Origin: Rhizobium leucaenae USDA 9039 | Lineage (GTDB): Bacteria > Pseudomonadota > Alphaproteobacteria > Rhizobiales > Rhizobiaceae | DNA: 64,000 nucleotides | Direction: 5' to 3' | Assembly: GCF_000426285.1 (NCBI RefSeq) | Contig: NZ_AUFB01000009.1 | Span: forward strand, 173,787 to 237,786 | Translations under genes and position numbers: made by a program | Notes under the pieces: model-generated | What the model was told of the DNA's origin: nothing | What the model saw: only the letters and a program-made list of their open reading frames with translations | The model's database searches: none | Shown here: piece after piece, positions 35,431-44,521 of the stretch | Layout: each line of letters opens with the position of its first letter | Numbering within the stretch: position 1 is the stretch's first letter

Positions 35431-37616
35431 TTGCTCGCCTTTACCCCTTGCTGCTCCGCCTCACCTTCGGATCGCATGCTTCGGAAAAGATAAAGCAGAC
35501 CGCGGCTTGTTTGATAAAGCGACAGGCCCAGAAACCATATCGTTCCGCGAATGATACCGGGATTGCGACGGCGAGCCTGCTGGAACTGCGTCCATTGATC
35601 GGAATTTGCAAACACCAGATCCGCAATCAGACGGTGATCCAGAGCGCCTTTTGGAACATACTGACAGCCAATTGTCGTTATCTCGCCGGTTCGTTGGATG
35701 TTGCGCACGATAACCGGCAGCGTTTCCATTTCCGCACCGCTGTAGGGCTGAAAGCGAAGCGCTCCCTCCGCACCAACGATTACCGGATCAAGCTCCTTGT
35801 TGAAGACGTTCAGCCGCGCGCCGTGAACGGAAACGTCCTCGATCGAGGCGGAATTCCACTTGCCGTTGACGCCGAATTCGCTGCGGCGATTGACCCTGAC
35901 GCGGCGCGAGGATGATCGCTCGCCACGCTCGGAGACAACGCCAAGTGCGCAGCCGGACAAGATCAGATTGATCATGTTCCATCCGCCGACGACAAGCGTC
36001 ACATCCGCTTTATAGGGTTCGGCATAGATGCGGTATATCGTTACCGCAACCGCGATGATCTGGACAGCGAAAATCACGAAGAAAGGGCGGCTGATTTCTG
36101 AAAGACGGCTGGTCGAAATCGATTCGTCCTTCGCCGTAACCTTGAAAGTCGGCTTTCGCGGATTGAGCATGACCGAAATGACGGCGGGCAGTAGATGCAC
36201 CGTCTGGACATATTCGTAGAGTTCCGAAATCCACGGCCAGCGGAAGGAGCCGTAGAGATAGTTCTGCATCATGAGGTTCACGAGCATATAGGCAAGCGTA
36301 TAGGCCAGGAATTCGCCGCCGGACGCCGTGAAGATTTCGAGATCGAAGAACAGATAGAAGAGCGGTGCGAACAGGAAAATGGTGCGCGGAAAGGGAAAGA
36401 GCCAGAAGAGCGTGGACGACATGTAGCAAAGACGTTGCGGCAGCGAGAGGCCGCGCTTCAGCAGCGGGAAGCGGAAGCGGAGGATTTGCATCATGCCCTG
36501 CGCCCAGCGGCTCCGCTGGCCGATGAAGCTCGCAAAGGTCGCGGGCTGCAAACCGGCGATGAGCGGCTTGTCGACATAAATGCTGTTCCAGCCGCTGCCA
36601 TGGAGGGCCAATGCGGTTTCGCAGTCCTCGGTAATGCTGATCCCGCTGAAGCCCTTCTGGGATTCCAGCGCAGCGCGGCTCAATACAGCCGCCGAACCGC
36701 AAAAGAAGGCGGCGTTCCATTTGTCCAAGCCACGCTGAATGATGCCGTAGAACATCTCGTTCTCGCTCGGCATGTTGTCGAATGTCCGAAGATTGCGCTC
36801 CAGCGGATCGGGATTGATGAAGAAATGCGGCGTCTGGACGAGAAAGAGCTTCGGATCGTCCTCGAAATAACCGACCGTTTCGAGCAGGAAATCGCGGGCC
36901 GGCGCATGGTCGGCGTCGAAGACGGCGATCAGGTCGCCCTTCGAATGCTTCAAACCGTTGTTGAGATTGCCGGCCTTGGCATGCTCGTTGCGATCACGGG
37001 TCAGATATTCGACATCGAGATCGTCGCAAAGCTGCTTGAGTTCGTCATGGCGCGCAATCGCGGTCTGCGATTCCAAAAGTTTGGTGGAATTGCGCTTCTG
37101 CAAAGTGCCGCCGTCGTCGAGCAGCCAAACCTTGAGCTTGTCGGCTGGATAATCCATCGCCTTGGCAGAAGCGAGCGTATTGGCGAGAAGCTTGGTGTCC
37201 TCGTTATAGGACGGGACGAAAACGTCGACGGATGGATATTGCTGTACTTTCGATGCGCGGCCGACGCGTGGGGGCAGGGGCGTCGCAACGATGAAAAGGC
37301 TGAGCATCAACATGGCGACGTTGTACATTTCCGCCAGATAGAGCAGCAGACCAGGAATGAAGTTTTCCGGCTGATTGGCGGGCGGCAGCGTATTGGTCGT
37401 GCGCCAATAAACGTAGCGCAAGACGATCGATGTGCCGAAAGCAAGCGCGATCAGCCGCCAGGTTCCCTGCGCCTTAAGGATCTTGATGATCGCCATGAAG
37501 GTAACGACAGCAGTGCTCGCGATGAGCTGAGTTTGCAGGTTGACCGGCAATGTGATGAGGACGATTCCGCACAGGGAAACCACAATCCACATCAAGATGC
37601 TTCGCGCTTTATGCAT
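35427..37616 (-). CDS. bcsA: Cellulose synthase catalytic subunit (UDP-forming)
   Basis: A 729-residue inner-membrane glycosyltransferase (GT2). Helices lie at both ends, and the catalytic loop (about 135-400) has all the motifs: LLDDGG, FDADHAP, SITEDCET, and QRSRWAQGM (the QxxRW element). The PilZ domain (about 570-680) keeps the c-di-GMP residues RxxxR (in RRVRVNRR) and DxSxxG (EDVSVHG). Synthesis should therefore be switched on by c-di-GMP. It uses UDP-glucose and extrudes beta-1,4-glucan. It is coupled to bcsB by an ATGA overlap and follows bcsN after 56 bases. Confidence 0.96.
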   Translation of the reverse strand: MHKARSILMWIVVSLCGIVLITLPVNLQTQLIASTAVVTFMAIIKILKAQGTWRLIALAFGTSIVLRYVYWRTTNTLPPANQPENFIPGLLLYLAEMYNVAMLMLSLFIVATPLPPRVGRASKVQQYPSVDVFVPSYNEDTKLLANTLASAKAMDYPADKLKVWLLDDGGTLQKRNSTKLLESQTAIARHDELKQLCDDLDVEYLTRDRNEHAKAGNLNNGLKHSKGDLIAVFDADHAPARDFLLETVGYFEDDPKLFLVQTPHFFINPDPLERNLRTFDNMPSENEMFYGIIQRGLDKWNAAFFCGSAAVLSRAALESQKGFSGISITEDCETALALHGSGWNSIYVDKPLIAGLQPATFASFIGQRSRWAQGMMQILRFRFPLLKRGLSLPQRLCYMSSTLFWLFPFPRTIFLFAPLFYLFFDLEIFTASGGEFLAYTLAYMLVNLMMQNYLYGSFRWPWISELYEYVQTVHLLPAVISVMLNPRKPTFKVTAKDESISTSRLSEISRPFFVIFAVQIIAVAVTIYRIYAEPYKADVTLVVGGWNMINLILSGCALGVVSERGERSSSRRVRVNRRSEFGVNGKWNSASIEDVSVHGARLNVFNKELDPVIVGAEGALRFQPYSGAEMETLPVIVRNIQRTGEITTIGCQYVPKGALDHRLIADLVFANSDQWTQFQQARRRNPGIIRGTIWFLGLSLYQTSRGLLYLFRSMRSEGEAEQQGVKASN

Positions 37617-37672
37617 CTACGTCCCTTCAATGGCGCTGAGCCGAGCGCCTGTCGACGCTCCCAAGTTATTCA

Positions 37673-38665
37673 TTATCTCTGGCAGGCAGCGTTCGAAGCC
37701 GCGTCGCCGATACAGTCTGGCGATGGTACAACCGTACCGCTCGGGGCCGTCATCCTTGGCTGAACCCGCCCCGGTATCGGTGCCGGCACGGTTGTGACAC
37801 CTGTCTGAGGCACACTGCCTTGCGGATCGGGCAATGGCACGCGAGGACCGACTGCCTGAGGTGCAGCCACGGTGGCGGCAGCTGGCGGCTGGACCGTGGT
37901 CTGACGCCTGACGATTGCGGGACGAACGACAACGGGGCGCGGTTCGTAGCCGATGGGCGTCCCTCTGCTGCGGTAACCGCCCGCGTCCGGATAAATCGGA
38001 TCGCCAGGGCGACCGAGCGAGGCATCGGCTCCTCGCGGGGCACCGTAGGGGTTCAGGGCCGCATTTTCGAAGCCGCCGGCGATTGTGTAGCCGTAGACGG
38101 TGCTCAGGAGTTCCCGCTCCGTTTCATGCGCATCGCAAAGCCGGAGCCTGACCTGGACCATGCTGAAATTGCGCTGCTCTACGGGCGCGGACCGACCCGC
38201 CTGGATTTGCTGCCAGGCGTAAATGCAGGTATCGCCCGCCCGGCTCTGGCCCGAAGCATAACCGAAGGGGCCGTAGCTGTTCTGTACGAAGGTTGCGGAG
38301 CGAGCGAGCCGGACGCCAGGTATCGTCGCAGCCATCTCACGCGAGATCGCGCCTTCGCTGATCATTTTATAGGGCGTGCTGCCCAATCCCGGGTTCGATC
38401 CGGTCCCGCCGAGAAACTGCACCTTGAGGAAGTTCTGGCCGGGAACGGACGATGACGTGGAGAGCGAAATCGTCTGTTCCACATCATCCTTATGCTTGCG
38501 TTCGACCACATTGACGATGGCAGGGCCGCCGGGCGGCGGGAATGCCAATGCTTTCTCGTTGGGAACGGTTTCTGCACCAGCCGATTGCCGCACTCCGCCC
38601 GTTGTCGTGCAACTGGTCCCCAAAACGGCCAATGTGACGAGCGCTATTATTTTGACAAAGTGCAT
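37673..38665 (-). CDS. bcsN: Cellulose biosynthesis lipoprotein BcsN
   Basis: A 330-residue lipoprotein of the BcsN family found at the head of rhizobial and Agrobacterium cellulose operons. The signal peptide ends in the lipobox GTSC (Cys19), so it should be anchored in the outer membrane. A globular part spans about 45-200 (NVVERKHKDDVEQTISLST, NSYGPFGYASGQSRAGDTCIYAWQQIQAG). It is followed by a Pro/Arg/Val-rich tail (about 205-330). Its molecular role is not known. Being first in the operon, it probably contributes to export or assembly at the outer membrane. Confidence 0.9.
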   Translation of the reverse strand: MHFVKIIALVTLAVLGTSCTTTGGVRQSAGAETVPNEKALAFPPPGGPAIVNVVERKHKDDVEQTISLSTSSSVPGQNFLKVQFLGGTGSNPGLGSTPYKMISEGAISREMAATIPGVRLARSATFVQNSYGPFGYASGQSRAGDTCIYAWQQIQAGRSAPVEQRNFSMVQVRLRLCDAHETERELLSTVYGYTIAGGFENAALNPYGAPRGADASLGRPGDPIYPDAGGYRSRGTPIGYEPRPVVVRPAIVRRQTTVQPPAAATVAAPQAVGPRVPLPDPQGSVPQTGVTTVPAPIPGRVQPRMTAPSGTVVPSPDCIGDAASNAACQR

Positions 38666-39162
38666 CTTTGGGATCGCGGCAACCGTTTATCGTTATATTC
38701 GCGGGCAAATTACGCGACGCTTTCTGAAATCAAGCCCCTGAGATCGATATTTACGTTAAGCGCAATTATAGTTAACTATCAATTAACAAAGCGAAGATTA
38801 GGGAAATCTAAGGAGCGGAAGCGGCAGTTTCCCCCTATTCCAATGCATTTGCAGCACAATTGGACAAGATGATCGACGCCAAATGGCGTTCGCGGCCTTG
38901 CCGTGCAGCCATGGCGCTCCGCTGACCGGTGCCGCTATTGTGAGAGGCAGTGCGGTCGGAGCAGGCGATCTTAAAGGGAAGAATTGGTTCTCGAACGGCT
39001 AACGTATCTTCGCCACGCGCTGCAGTGAGCAGGGTGGCGAGAGAACCTGGCTGCGAAGGAAAACAAGAATTCGAAGTCTTGCGGAGAGCACCAAGCCTGG
39101 GTGTTGTCGAACTGACAAGAAGGTATCAGGCGGCCCCAAGTGCCGGCCGCCCGAAGCAGTGA
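38666..39162. promoter_or_regulatory. Regulatory region upstream of the cellulose operon
   Basis: About 500 bases without a supported gene. The part 38735-38815 is clearly A/T-richer than its surroundings and contains the perfect 12-base palindrome ATAGTTAACTAT (38768-38779), about 103 bases upstream of the bcsN start. This is the likely promoter and operator area of the bcs operon. A 70-codon plus-strand frame near 38950-39162 lacks a ribosome-binding site and is not called. Confidence 0.5.
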
Positions 39163-39423
39163 TCATTCCATTCCAAGCGCGGCCATGTAGGTCTGAAGGA
39201 TGGATTCTTCCTCAAGGCGCTCATTGGCGTCCTTCTTGCGCAGCCGGATGATTGTCTTCATCGCCTTGGTGTCGTAGCCACGGCCTTTGGCTTCCCCGAA
39301 CACGTCCTTGATGTCGTCGGCGATCGTCTGCTTCTCTTCTTCCAGCCGCTCGATGCGCTCGATGAACTGGCGGAGTTCTGCCGCCGCTACGTTGACCTCG
39401 CCGGTCGTGGCCACTTCTTCCAT
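39163..39423 (-). CDS. GapR/DUF2312 family DNA-binding protein
   Basis: An 86-residue protein of the DUF2312 family, homologous to the Caulobacter nucleoid-associated protein GapR, which binds overtwisted DNA ahead of replication forks. The start is ATG 39423 (MEEVATT) with AGAGGA upstream; the frame extends further but without a better site. Family residues are [42 protein letters not shown] and the acidic tail [14 protein letters not shown]. The size matches GapR. It follows a DUF1244 gene on the same strand after about 97 bases. Confidence 0.92.
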   Translation of the reverse strand: MEEVATTGEVNVAAAELRQFIERIERLEEEKQTIADDIKDVFGEAKGRGYDTKAMKTIIRLRKKDANERLEEESILQTYMAALGME

Positions 39424-39520
39424 GTGTCGTATCCTCTCTTGAGCCTTGAGGCCTGAATTCGATGGGCCGTTGACCTGCCGTGAATGGAGCGCGAGGTCAA
39501 GTCGTCTCGATGGAAGTGGC

Positions 39521-39826
39521 CTATTCTTTCGGCTTGTTCTGCTCAAAGGCGGCTTTTTGCACAGCGGAAGCCTCCGCCTGATGCAGGTTTTTCCAGTCTT
39601 CGTAGGGCATGCCGTAGACCATTTCGCGCGATTCGTCCTTGGTCACCGGCAGACCCGCTTCTTCGGCCGCCTCGCGATACCAGTTGGACAGGCAGTTGCG
39701 GCAGAAGCCGGCGAGGTTCATCAGGTCGATGTTCTGAACGTCGCTGCGCTTGCGCAGATGCGCGACAAGGCGACGGAAGGCTGCTGCCTCCAGTTCGGTC
39801 TGCTGTTCTTTGGTGAGCTCGGTCAT
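39521..39826 (-). CDS. DUF1244 domain protein
   Basis: A 101-residue protein of the DUF1244 family, common in Alphaproteobacteria. The start is ATG 39826 (MTELTK), preceded by GAGGA; it begins 10 bases after the N-formylglutamate amidohydrolase stop, so the two are co-transcribed. Core features are [40 protein letters not shown] with two cysteines, and [15 protein letters not shown]. Function unknown; the conserved CxxC may bind a metal. Confidence 0.9.
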   Translation of the reverse strand: MTELTKEQQTELEAAAFRRLVAHLRKRSDVQNIDLMNLAGFCRNCLSNWYREAAEEAGLPVTKDESREMVYGMPYEDWKNLHQAEASAVQKAAFEQNKPKE

Positions 39827-39836
39827 CTCTGTTTCC

Positions 39837-40634
39837 TCAAGCGTCGTCATACGGGCCGGTACGCGACGGGTAGCGTTTGTATTGGTGCAGCGCCGGGTCA
39901 TCGTTCATCACCGAAAAGATCGGTGCCAGCCGCTCGGCCCATTCGCGGATGCCGGCTTCGTCGCCGATCATATCCTGGCGGACTTCCAGCAGCGCATGCG
40001 GAATGCCCTTGACCATGCAATGGCGGTACATAGTGTCGTTCCGAAGCGCTCCGTCATAGGGCTCGTTGTCGCCTATAACGAGATTGGTGTCGGCACCGAG
40101 CTTTGCAAGAAGCGGCAGCACGGCGCGCTCGTCGCTGTCCCAGAGCACGCTCGCATGCCAAGGACGGGGGACGCCCTTCCAAGCCGGTGTAAAGGAATGC
40201 AGCGAGAGCACCAGCGGCGCCTTGCCCGTCGCCTCGGCGACCGATGAGATCGTCTCATCCACGGCGCGGTGATAAGGCCGGTGGAAGGCTTCGATGCGGT
40301 AATTCCACTCTTCCTCGGTGATCGGATGATTGCCCGGGATGATCGCCCCATCGGAAATTTTCATGATCAGGGTCGGGTCGTCCTCGCCGCGGTTGGGATC
40401 GATCAGCAGGCGGGAAAAGCCGCCGAGCACCGAGGGCGCGCCGAGCCGCGCCGACAATTGGCGGCAAAGACCCTCGATGCCGATGTCATAGGCGATATGC
40501 CGCGAAAACGCGGTTTCGGGCAGGCCGAGCCGCCCATAGCGTTCGGGAAGGTGCCGCATTGCATGATCGCCGAGGATGACCATGCCTTTGTCACGATTGC
40601 CGGATATGATTTCAAAAGATGTGAAGTCATTCAT
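39837..40634 (-). CDS. N-formylglutamate amidohydrolase family protein
   Basis: A 265-residue zinc-type amidohydrolase that releases formate and glutamate from N-formylglutamate, the end step of one histidine-degradation route. Landmarks are an N-terminal GDHAMRHLPERYG, DIGIEGLCRQLSARLGA, and SRLLIDPNRGEDDP. VLSLHSFTPAWKG carries the metal histidine, and GIPHALLEVRQDMI lies near the end. No hut genes are nearby, so the true substrate could differ. It is upstream of, and probably coupled to, the DUF1244 gene. Confidence 0.88.
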   Translation of the reverse strand: MNDFTSFEIISGNRDKGMVILGDHAMRHLPERYGRLGLPETAFSRHIAYDIGIEGLCRQLSARLGAPSVLGGFSRLLIDPNRGEDDPTLIMKISDGAIIPGNHPITEEEWNYRIEAFHRPYHRAVDETISSVAEATGKAPLVLSLHSFTPAWKGVPRPWHASVLWDSDERAVLPLLAKLGADTNLVIGDNEPYDGALRNDTMYRHCMVKGIPHALLEVRQDMIGDEAGIREWAERLAPIFSVMNDDPALHQYKRYPSRTGPYDDA

Positions 40635-40782
40635 GTGGATTGTCGATTACCGCATTTTTCAGCCCGTTGTTTGATTGCATGGGCGGGCAGAAGGTGCAAG
40701 GCTCGGCCTATCGATCGGCGAGGTGCGGGCCGTAAGGTGCTGCCACTATTCCGTGAAGAAAATATAATCGATTAGAGTTGCG

Positions 40783-41328
40783 TTGACATTCGTGGGATGG
40801 CAGCGCAAGAAGACGCAACAACGAATAACCGGGAGCCCATTGGAAGCCGTGTCCAGCCAAGTCGCGCCAAGTTTCGTTACGCGGTCAGGGCCGCTTGCCC
40901 GATTCGCATTTTTCATCCTTGCCGCCGCCGCGCCGTTTTTCTTCATGCCAAATGCAGCCCATGCAGATTTCCGCGTCTGCAACGGTACGCAGAATCTCGT
41001 GGGTGTGGCGATCGGCTATCGTGCGAAGGAAGGCTGGGTGACCGAGGGATGGTGGCAGGTTCCGGCCACCACTTGTGCCACTTTGATCGAAGGGCCGCTT
41101 CAGTCCCGCTATTATTACCTCTACGCAGAAGATGCAGCTCGCGGCGGCCGCTGGACGGGCGATATCGAAATGTGCGTGGCGGAAAATGAATTCAAAATCC
41201 CAGGCGTGAAAGATTGCTACGCGCGCGGCTACCAGAAAATGGGATTCAAGGAATACGACACGGGGCGTCAGGCGAGTTGGATGGTTCAGCTCTCCGATAC
41301 CCCGGGCAGCCAAGAAAGCCAGAATTGA
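40783..41328 (+). CDS. DUF1036 exported protein
   Basis: A protein of up to 181 residues from the DUF1036 family. The start is uncertain: the open frame begins with TTG 40783, and other non-ATG starts (GTG 40792, TTG 40840, GTG 40849) are possible. There is no ATG before the signal segment (about 40-60, ending HADFRVC). The mature domain has the family core NGTQNLVGVAIGYRAKEGWVTEGWW and LQSRYYYLYAEDAARGG, with several conserved cysteines. The stop codon TGA shares one base with the pyk start, so translation is coupled. Function unknown; probably periplasmic. Confidence 0.85.
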   Translation: MTFVGWQRKKTQQRITGSPLEAVSSQVAPSFVTRSGPLARFAFFILAAAAPFFFMPNAAHADFRVCNGTQNLVGVAIGYRAKEGWVTEGWWQVPATTCATLIEGPLQSRYYYLYAEDAARGGRWTGDIEMCVAENEFKIPGVKDCYARGYQKMGFKEYDTGRQASWMVQLSDTPGSQESQN

Positions 41329-42767
41329 TGAAACGCAACCGAAAAGTCAAAATCCTAGCGACGCTCGGCCCGGCTTCCTCCGAAGAGGAGATGATCCAGA
41401 AGCTGCATGAGGCCGGTGCCGACCTGTTCCGCATCAACATGAGCCATGCCAGCCATGACCTGATGCGCACGCTGATCCAGCGTATCCGCGCCGTCGAGGC
41501 CCGCTGTGGTCGTCCGATCGGCATTCTCGCCGACTTGCAGGGTCCCAAGCTGCGTGTCGGTAAGTTTGCCCAGGGTAAGGTCGATCTCAAGCCCGGCCAG
41601 ACCTTCACGCTCGACAACAACGATACGCCCGGCGACGATACACGCGTGTTCCTGCCGCATCCGGAAATCCTGGAGTCGGTCCAACCCGGTCATCGGCTGT
41701 TGATCGACGACGGCAAGCTCGCGCTTCGCGCTGAAAAGTGCGACGGCAAGAGCATTGTCACGACCGTCATTTCCGGTACGAAGATTTCCGACCGCAAGGG
41801 CGTCAGCCTGCCGGATACGCTGCTTGGCGTTGGCGCTCTGACCGACAAGGATCGCACCGACCTCGACGCCGTGCTTGCCACCAACGAAGTCGACTGGGTG
41901 GCGCTTTCCTTCATCCAGCGTCCGGAAGATCTGTCTGAAGTCCGGAAGATTTCGCGCGGCCGCGTCGGTCTCATGTCGAAGATCGAGAAGCCGCAGGCCG
42001 TCGAGCGCATCGAAGAAATCATCGAGCTTTCCGACGCGCTGATGGTCGCCCGTGGCGATCTTGGCGTCGAAATGCCGCTCGAAGCCGTTCCCGGCATCCA
42101 AAAGCAGTTGATCCGCGCCTGCCGTCGTTCCGGTAAGCCGGTCGTCGTCGCCACGCAGATGTTGGAATCGATGATTTCGTCGCCGGTTCCAACCCGTGCC
42201 GAAGTCTCCGACGTCGCCACCGCGGTGTTCGAAGGCGCCGACGCCGTCATGCTGTCGGCCGAATCCGCTTCGGGCGACTATCCGATCGAAGCCGTGTCGA
42301 CTATGGCTTCGATCGCCAGCACCATCGAGCGCGAGCCGCACTATCCGGGCATCATCTACGCCCAGCGCGCGCAGCCGGAAGCAACCGGCGCCGATGCCAT
42401 CTCGCTCGCTGCCCGTCAGATCGCCGAGACGCTGAAGCTTGCCGCCATCGTCTGCTATACTTCGTCAGGCACGACCGGCCTGCGCGCCTCGCGCGAGCGC
42501 CCGCAGGTTCCGATCCTGGCGCTGTCGCCGATCATCCAGACGGCCCGCCGTCTATCGGTGGTCTGGGGCATGCACTGTGTCGTCACCCATGATGCGACAG
42601 ACCTTGACGACATGGTCAACAATGCCTGCCGCATCGTCGCCGAAGAAGGCTTCGGCAAGCCTGGTGACCGCGTCATCATCTCGGCGGGCGTGCCGCTCGG
42701 TACCCCCGGCGCGACCAACATGCTGCGCATCGCCTATATCGGTTCGGACGGCCAATCGGGCGTATAA
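41328..42767 (+). CDS. pyk: Pyruvate kinase
   Basis: A 479-residue glycolytic enzyme that makes ATP and pyruvate from phosphoenolpyruvate and ADP. ATG 41328 (MKRNRKVKILATLGPAS) overlaps the preceding stop codon. The signature active-site block SKIEKPQAVERIEEIIELSD is present, as are the MVARGDLGVEMPLE metal region and the KPVVVATQMLESMI segment. The C-terminal allosteric domain follows (ICYTSSGTTGLRAS-type strand and GVPLGTPGATNMLRI). Length is normal. A terminator follows about 20 bases after the stop. Confidence 0.97.
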   Translation: MKRNRKVKILATLGPASSEEEMIQKLHEAGADLFRINMSHASHDLMRTLIQRIRAVEARCGRPIGILADLQGPKLRVGKFAQGKVDLKPGQTFTLDNNDTPGDDTRVFLPHPEILESVQPGHRLLIDDGKLALRAEKCDGKSIVTTVISGTKISDRKGVSLPDTLLGVGALTDKDRTDLDAVLATNEVDWVALSFIQRPEDLSEVRKISRGRVGLMSKIEKPQAVERIEEIIELSDALMVARGDLGVEMPLEAVPGIQKQLIRACRRSGKPVVVATQMLESMISSPVPTRAEVSDVATAVFEGADAVMLSAESASGDYPIEAVSTMASIASTIEREPHYPGIIYAQRAQPEATGADAISLAARQIAETLKLAAIVCYTSSGTTGLRASRERPQVPILALSPIIQTARRLSVVWGMHCVVTHDATDLDDMVNNACRIVAEEGFGKPGDRVIISAGVPLGTPGATNMLRIAYIGSDGQSGV

Positions 42768-42786
42768 CCCCGGATTTTACGAGTCG

Positions 42787-42820
42787 AAGCCCGCTGCCTG
42801 AGAAGGTGGCGGGCTTTTCT
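42787..42820 (+). terminator. Rho-independent terminator of pyk
   Basis: AAGCCCGC (42787-42794) pairs with GCGGGCTT (42809-42816) around a 14-base loop and is followed by TTCT. It lies 20 bases after the pyk stop codon. Confidence 0.8.
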
Positions 42821-43099
42821 GCGCTATCGGGTCGCTACAGCCACGGTGCAAATCCAAGTCTTGAATGCCCCGACCGCTACCGCGAGACCGGCAGTGAAAA
42901 AGGCTGCCCAAACGCGCCTTTATCTGAGATAATCGCGTGGGGAGGATTGCGTCTGCGGCTATTCAGCCGCGAGAACGATCTCGAAATCGATATCCCATTG
43001 AAGCATTTGATCCTGCCCCGTCGGCAGCGATGAGCCTGCTGTCGGCAAGCATCCAGCGAACATTTTCGTTGTTCAGCAAACGCGCCAGGAGCACTTCAC
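42821..43099 (+). promoter_or_regulatory. Leader region of the SBP56-family gene
   Basis: About 280 bases between the pyk terminator and the SBP56 gene with no supported gene. It contains GGTGCAAATCC (from about 42844) and TGCCCC (from about 42864), spaced somewhat as in a cobalamin riboswitch core, but the rest of that consensus is not convincing. AGGAG lies about 12 bases before the ATG at 43100. Confidence 0.3.
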
Positions 43100-44494
43100 A
43101 TGGTCACGTGGAAACCCGATCCAAGCTTTTATCCGTCACCGCGCATGGCCATGAAGGCCCCGCCGGAGACCCTTGCCTACGTCGTCGCCTTCGACCCGAC
43201 GCGAGCGGTTCCGGACGAGCTCGCGGTCGTCGATGTCGATCCCAAATCCACCTCTTACGGTCAGATCGTGACCTCTGTCGCGATGCCCAATGTCGGTGAC
43301 GAGCTGCATCATTTTGGCTGGAACGCCTGCTCATCCTGCCTTTGCCCGAATGCGCCGCATCCGCATGCGGAGCGCCGCTATCTGGTCGTGCCGGGATTGA
43401 GGTCCTCGCGCATCCACATCATCGACACCAAGCCCGATGGCCGGAAGCCATCGATCGTAAAGGTCATCGAACCTGGCGAAGTCGCCGAACGAGCCGGATA
43501 TTCGAGACCCCATACCATTCACTGCGGACCGGAAGGGATCTATGTCGCAGCGCTTGGCAATGCCGAGGGGAAGGGGCCGGGCGGCGTGTTCCTCATGGAT
43601 CATGAGACGTTCGATGTGCGCGGCCAATGGGAAATGGATCGCGGACCGCAACAGCTTTCCTATGACGTCTGGTGGCACCTTGGTCACGATACGCTCGTCA
43701 CCAGCGAGTGGGGCACGCCGGATACGTTCGAAAATGGCCTGATCCCAGACATCCTGCTCGGCGCGAAATATGGCCGCCGCCTGCATTTCTGGGATCTGCA
43801 CAAGCGCAAGCATCTGCAGACGATCGATTTCGGCGATAAGTACCAGCTCGTATTCGAACTCAGACCTGCGCATGACCCGACCAAGGCCTATGGTTTCGTC
43901 AATTGCGTTCTCAGTCTCGAGGATCTCTCCTCCTCGATATGGGTCTGGCATCGTGACGGTGAAAAGTGGGCGGTGACAAAGGTGATCGACATTCCCGCGG
44001 AACCCGCCGATCCCGAGCAGTTGCCGCCGATGCTCAAGGGTTTCAAAGCCGTGCCGCCGCTCGTCACCGATATCGATCTTTCGATGGACGACAGATTTCT
44101 CTACGTCTCTTGCTGGGGAACCGGAGACCTGCATCAATACGATGTGTCCGATCCGTTCAAGCCGAAGCTGACGGGCAAGGTCCGGATCGGTGGCATCATT
44201 TCGCGCGCTTCGCACCCGGGAGCGAAGACCGGTGCGCTGAATGGCGGTCCGCAGATGGTCGAGATCAGTCGCGACGGTCGCCGCGTCTATTTCACTAACT
44301 CGCTTTACGGCGCGATCGACGAGCAGTTCTATCCCGAAGGCCTTTCCGGCTGGATGGTGAAGCTTGATGCGGGAGAGGACGGTGGCATTGCCTTCGACGA
44401 GAAATTCTTCGTCGAGTGGCCGAAGTCGCACCGTCCGCATCAGGTCCGCCTGCAGGGTGGAGACTGTTCGTCGGATTCCTATTGCTATCCGTAA
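43100..44494 (+). CDS. Selenium-binding protein 56 family (methanethiol oxidase-like)
   Basis: A 464-residue protein of the SBP56/SELENBP1 family, whose bacterial member MtoX oxidises methanethiol with copper. It has the cysteine/histidine-rich segment HHFGWNACSSCLCPNAPHPHAERRYL (about 72-98), VPGLRSSRIHIIDT and SRPHTIHCGPEGIYVAALG. Later come YDVWWHLGHDTLVTSEWG and the C-terminal HRPHQVRLQGGDCSSDSYCYP. No Tat or Sec signal is evident, unlike periplasmic MtoX, so it should be cytoplasmic. No SCO1 or MauG genes are adjacent. It is followed by a membrane-protein gene after 27 bases. Confidence 0.92.
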   Translation: MVTWKPDPSFYPSPRMAMKAPPETLAYVVAFDPTRAVPDELAVVDVDPKSTSYGQIVTSVAMPNVGDELHHFGWNACSSCLCPNAPHPHAERRYLVVPGLRSSRIHIIDTKPDGRKPSIVKVIEPGEVAERAGYSRPHTIHCGPEGIYVAALGNAEGKGPGGVFLMDHETFDVRGQWEMDRGPQQLSYDVWWHLGHDTLVTSEWGTPDTFENGLIPDILLGAKYGRRLHFWDLHKRKHLQTIDFGDKYQLVFELRPAHDPTKAYGFVNCVLSLEDLSSSIWVWHRDGEKWAVTKVIDIPAEPADPEQLPPMLKGFKAVPPLVTDIDLSMDDRFLYVSCWGTGDLHQYDVSDPFKPKLTGKVRIGGIISRASHPGAKTGALNGGPQMVEISRDGRRVYFTNSLYGAIDEQFYPEGLSGWMVKLDAGEDGGIAFDEKFFVEWPKSHRPHQVRLQGGDCSSDSYCYP

Positions 44495-44521
44495 GCGAAG
44501 GTCAGCCGGACGGGGCGCCCC

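Noticed and set aside
38950..39162. Possible 70-residue gene upstream of the cellulose operon
   Set aside because: No ribosome-binding site, no conserved pattern, and it ends against the convergent GapR-like gene.
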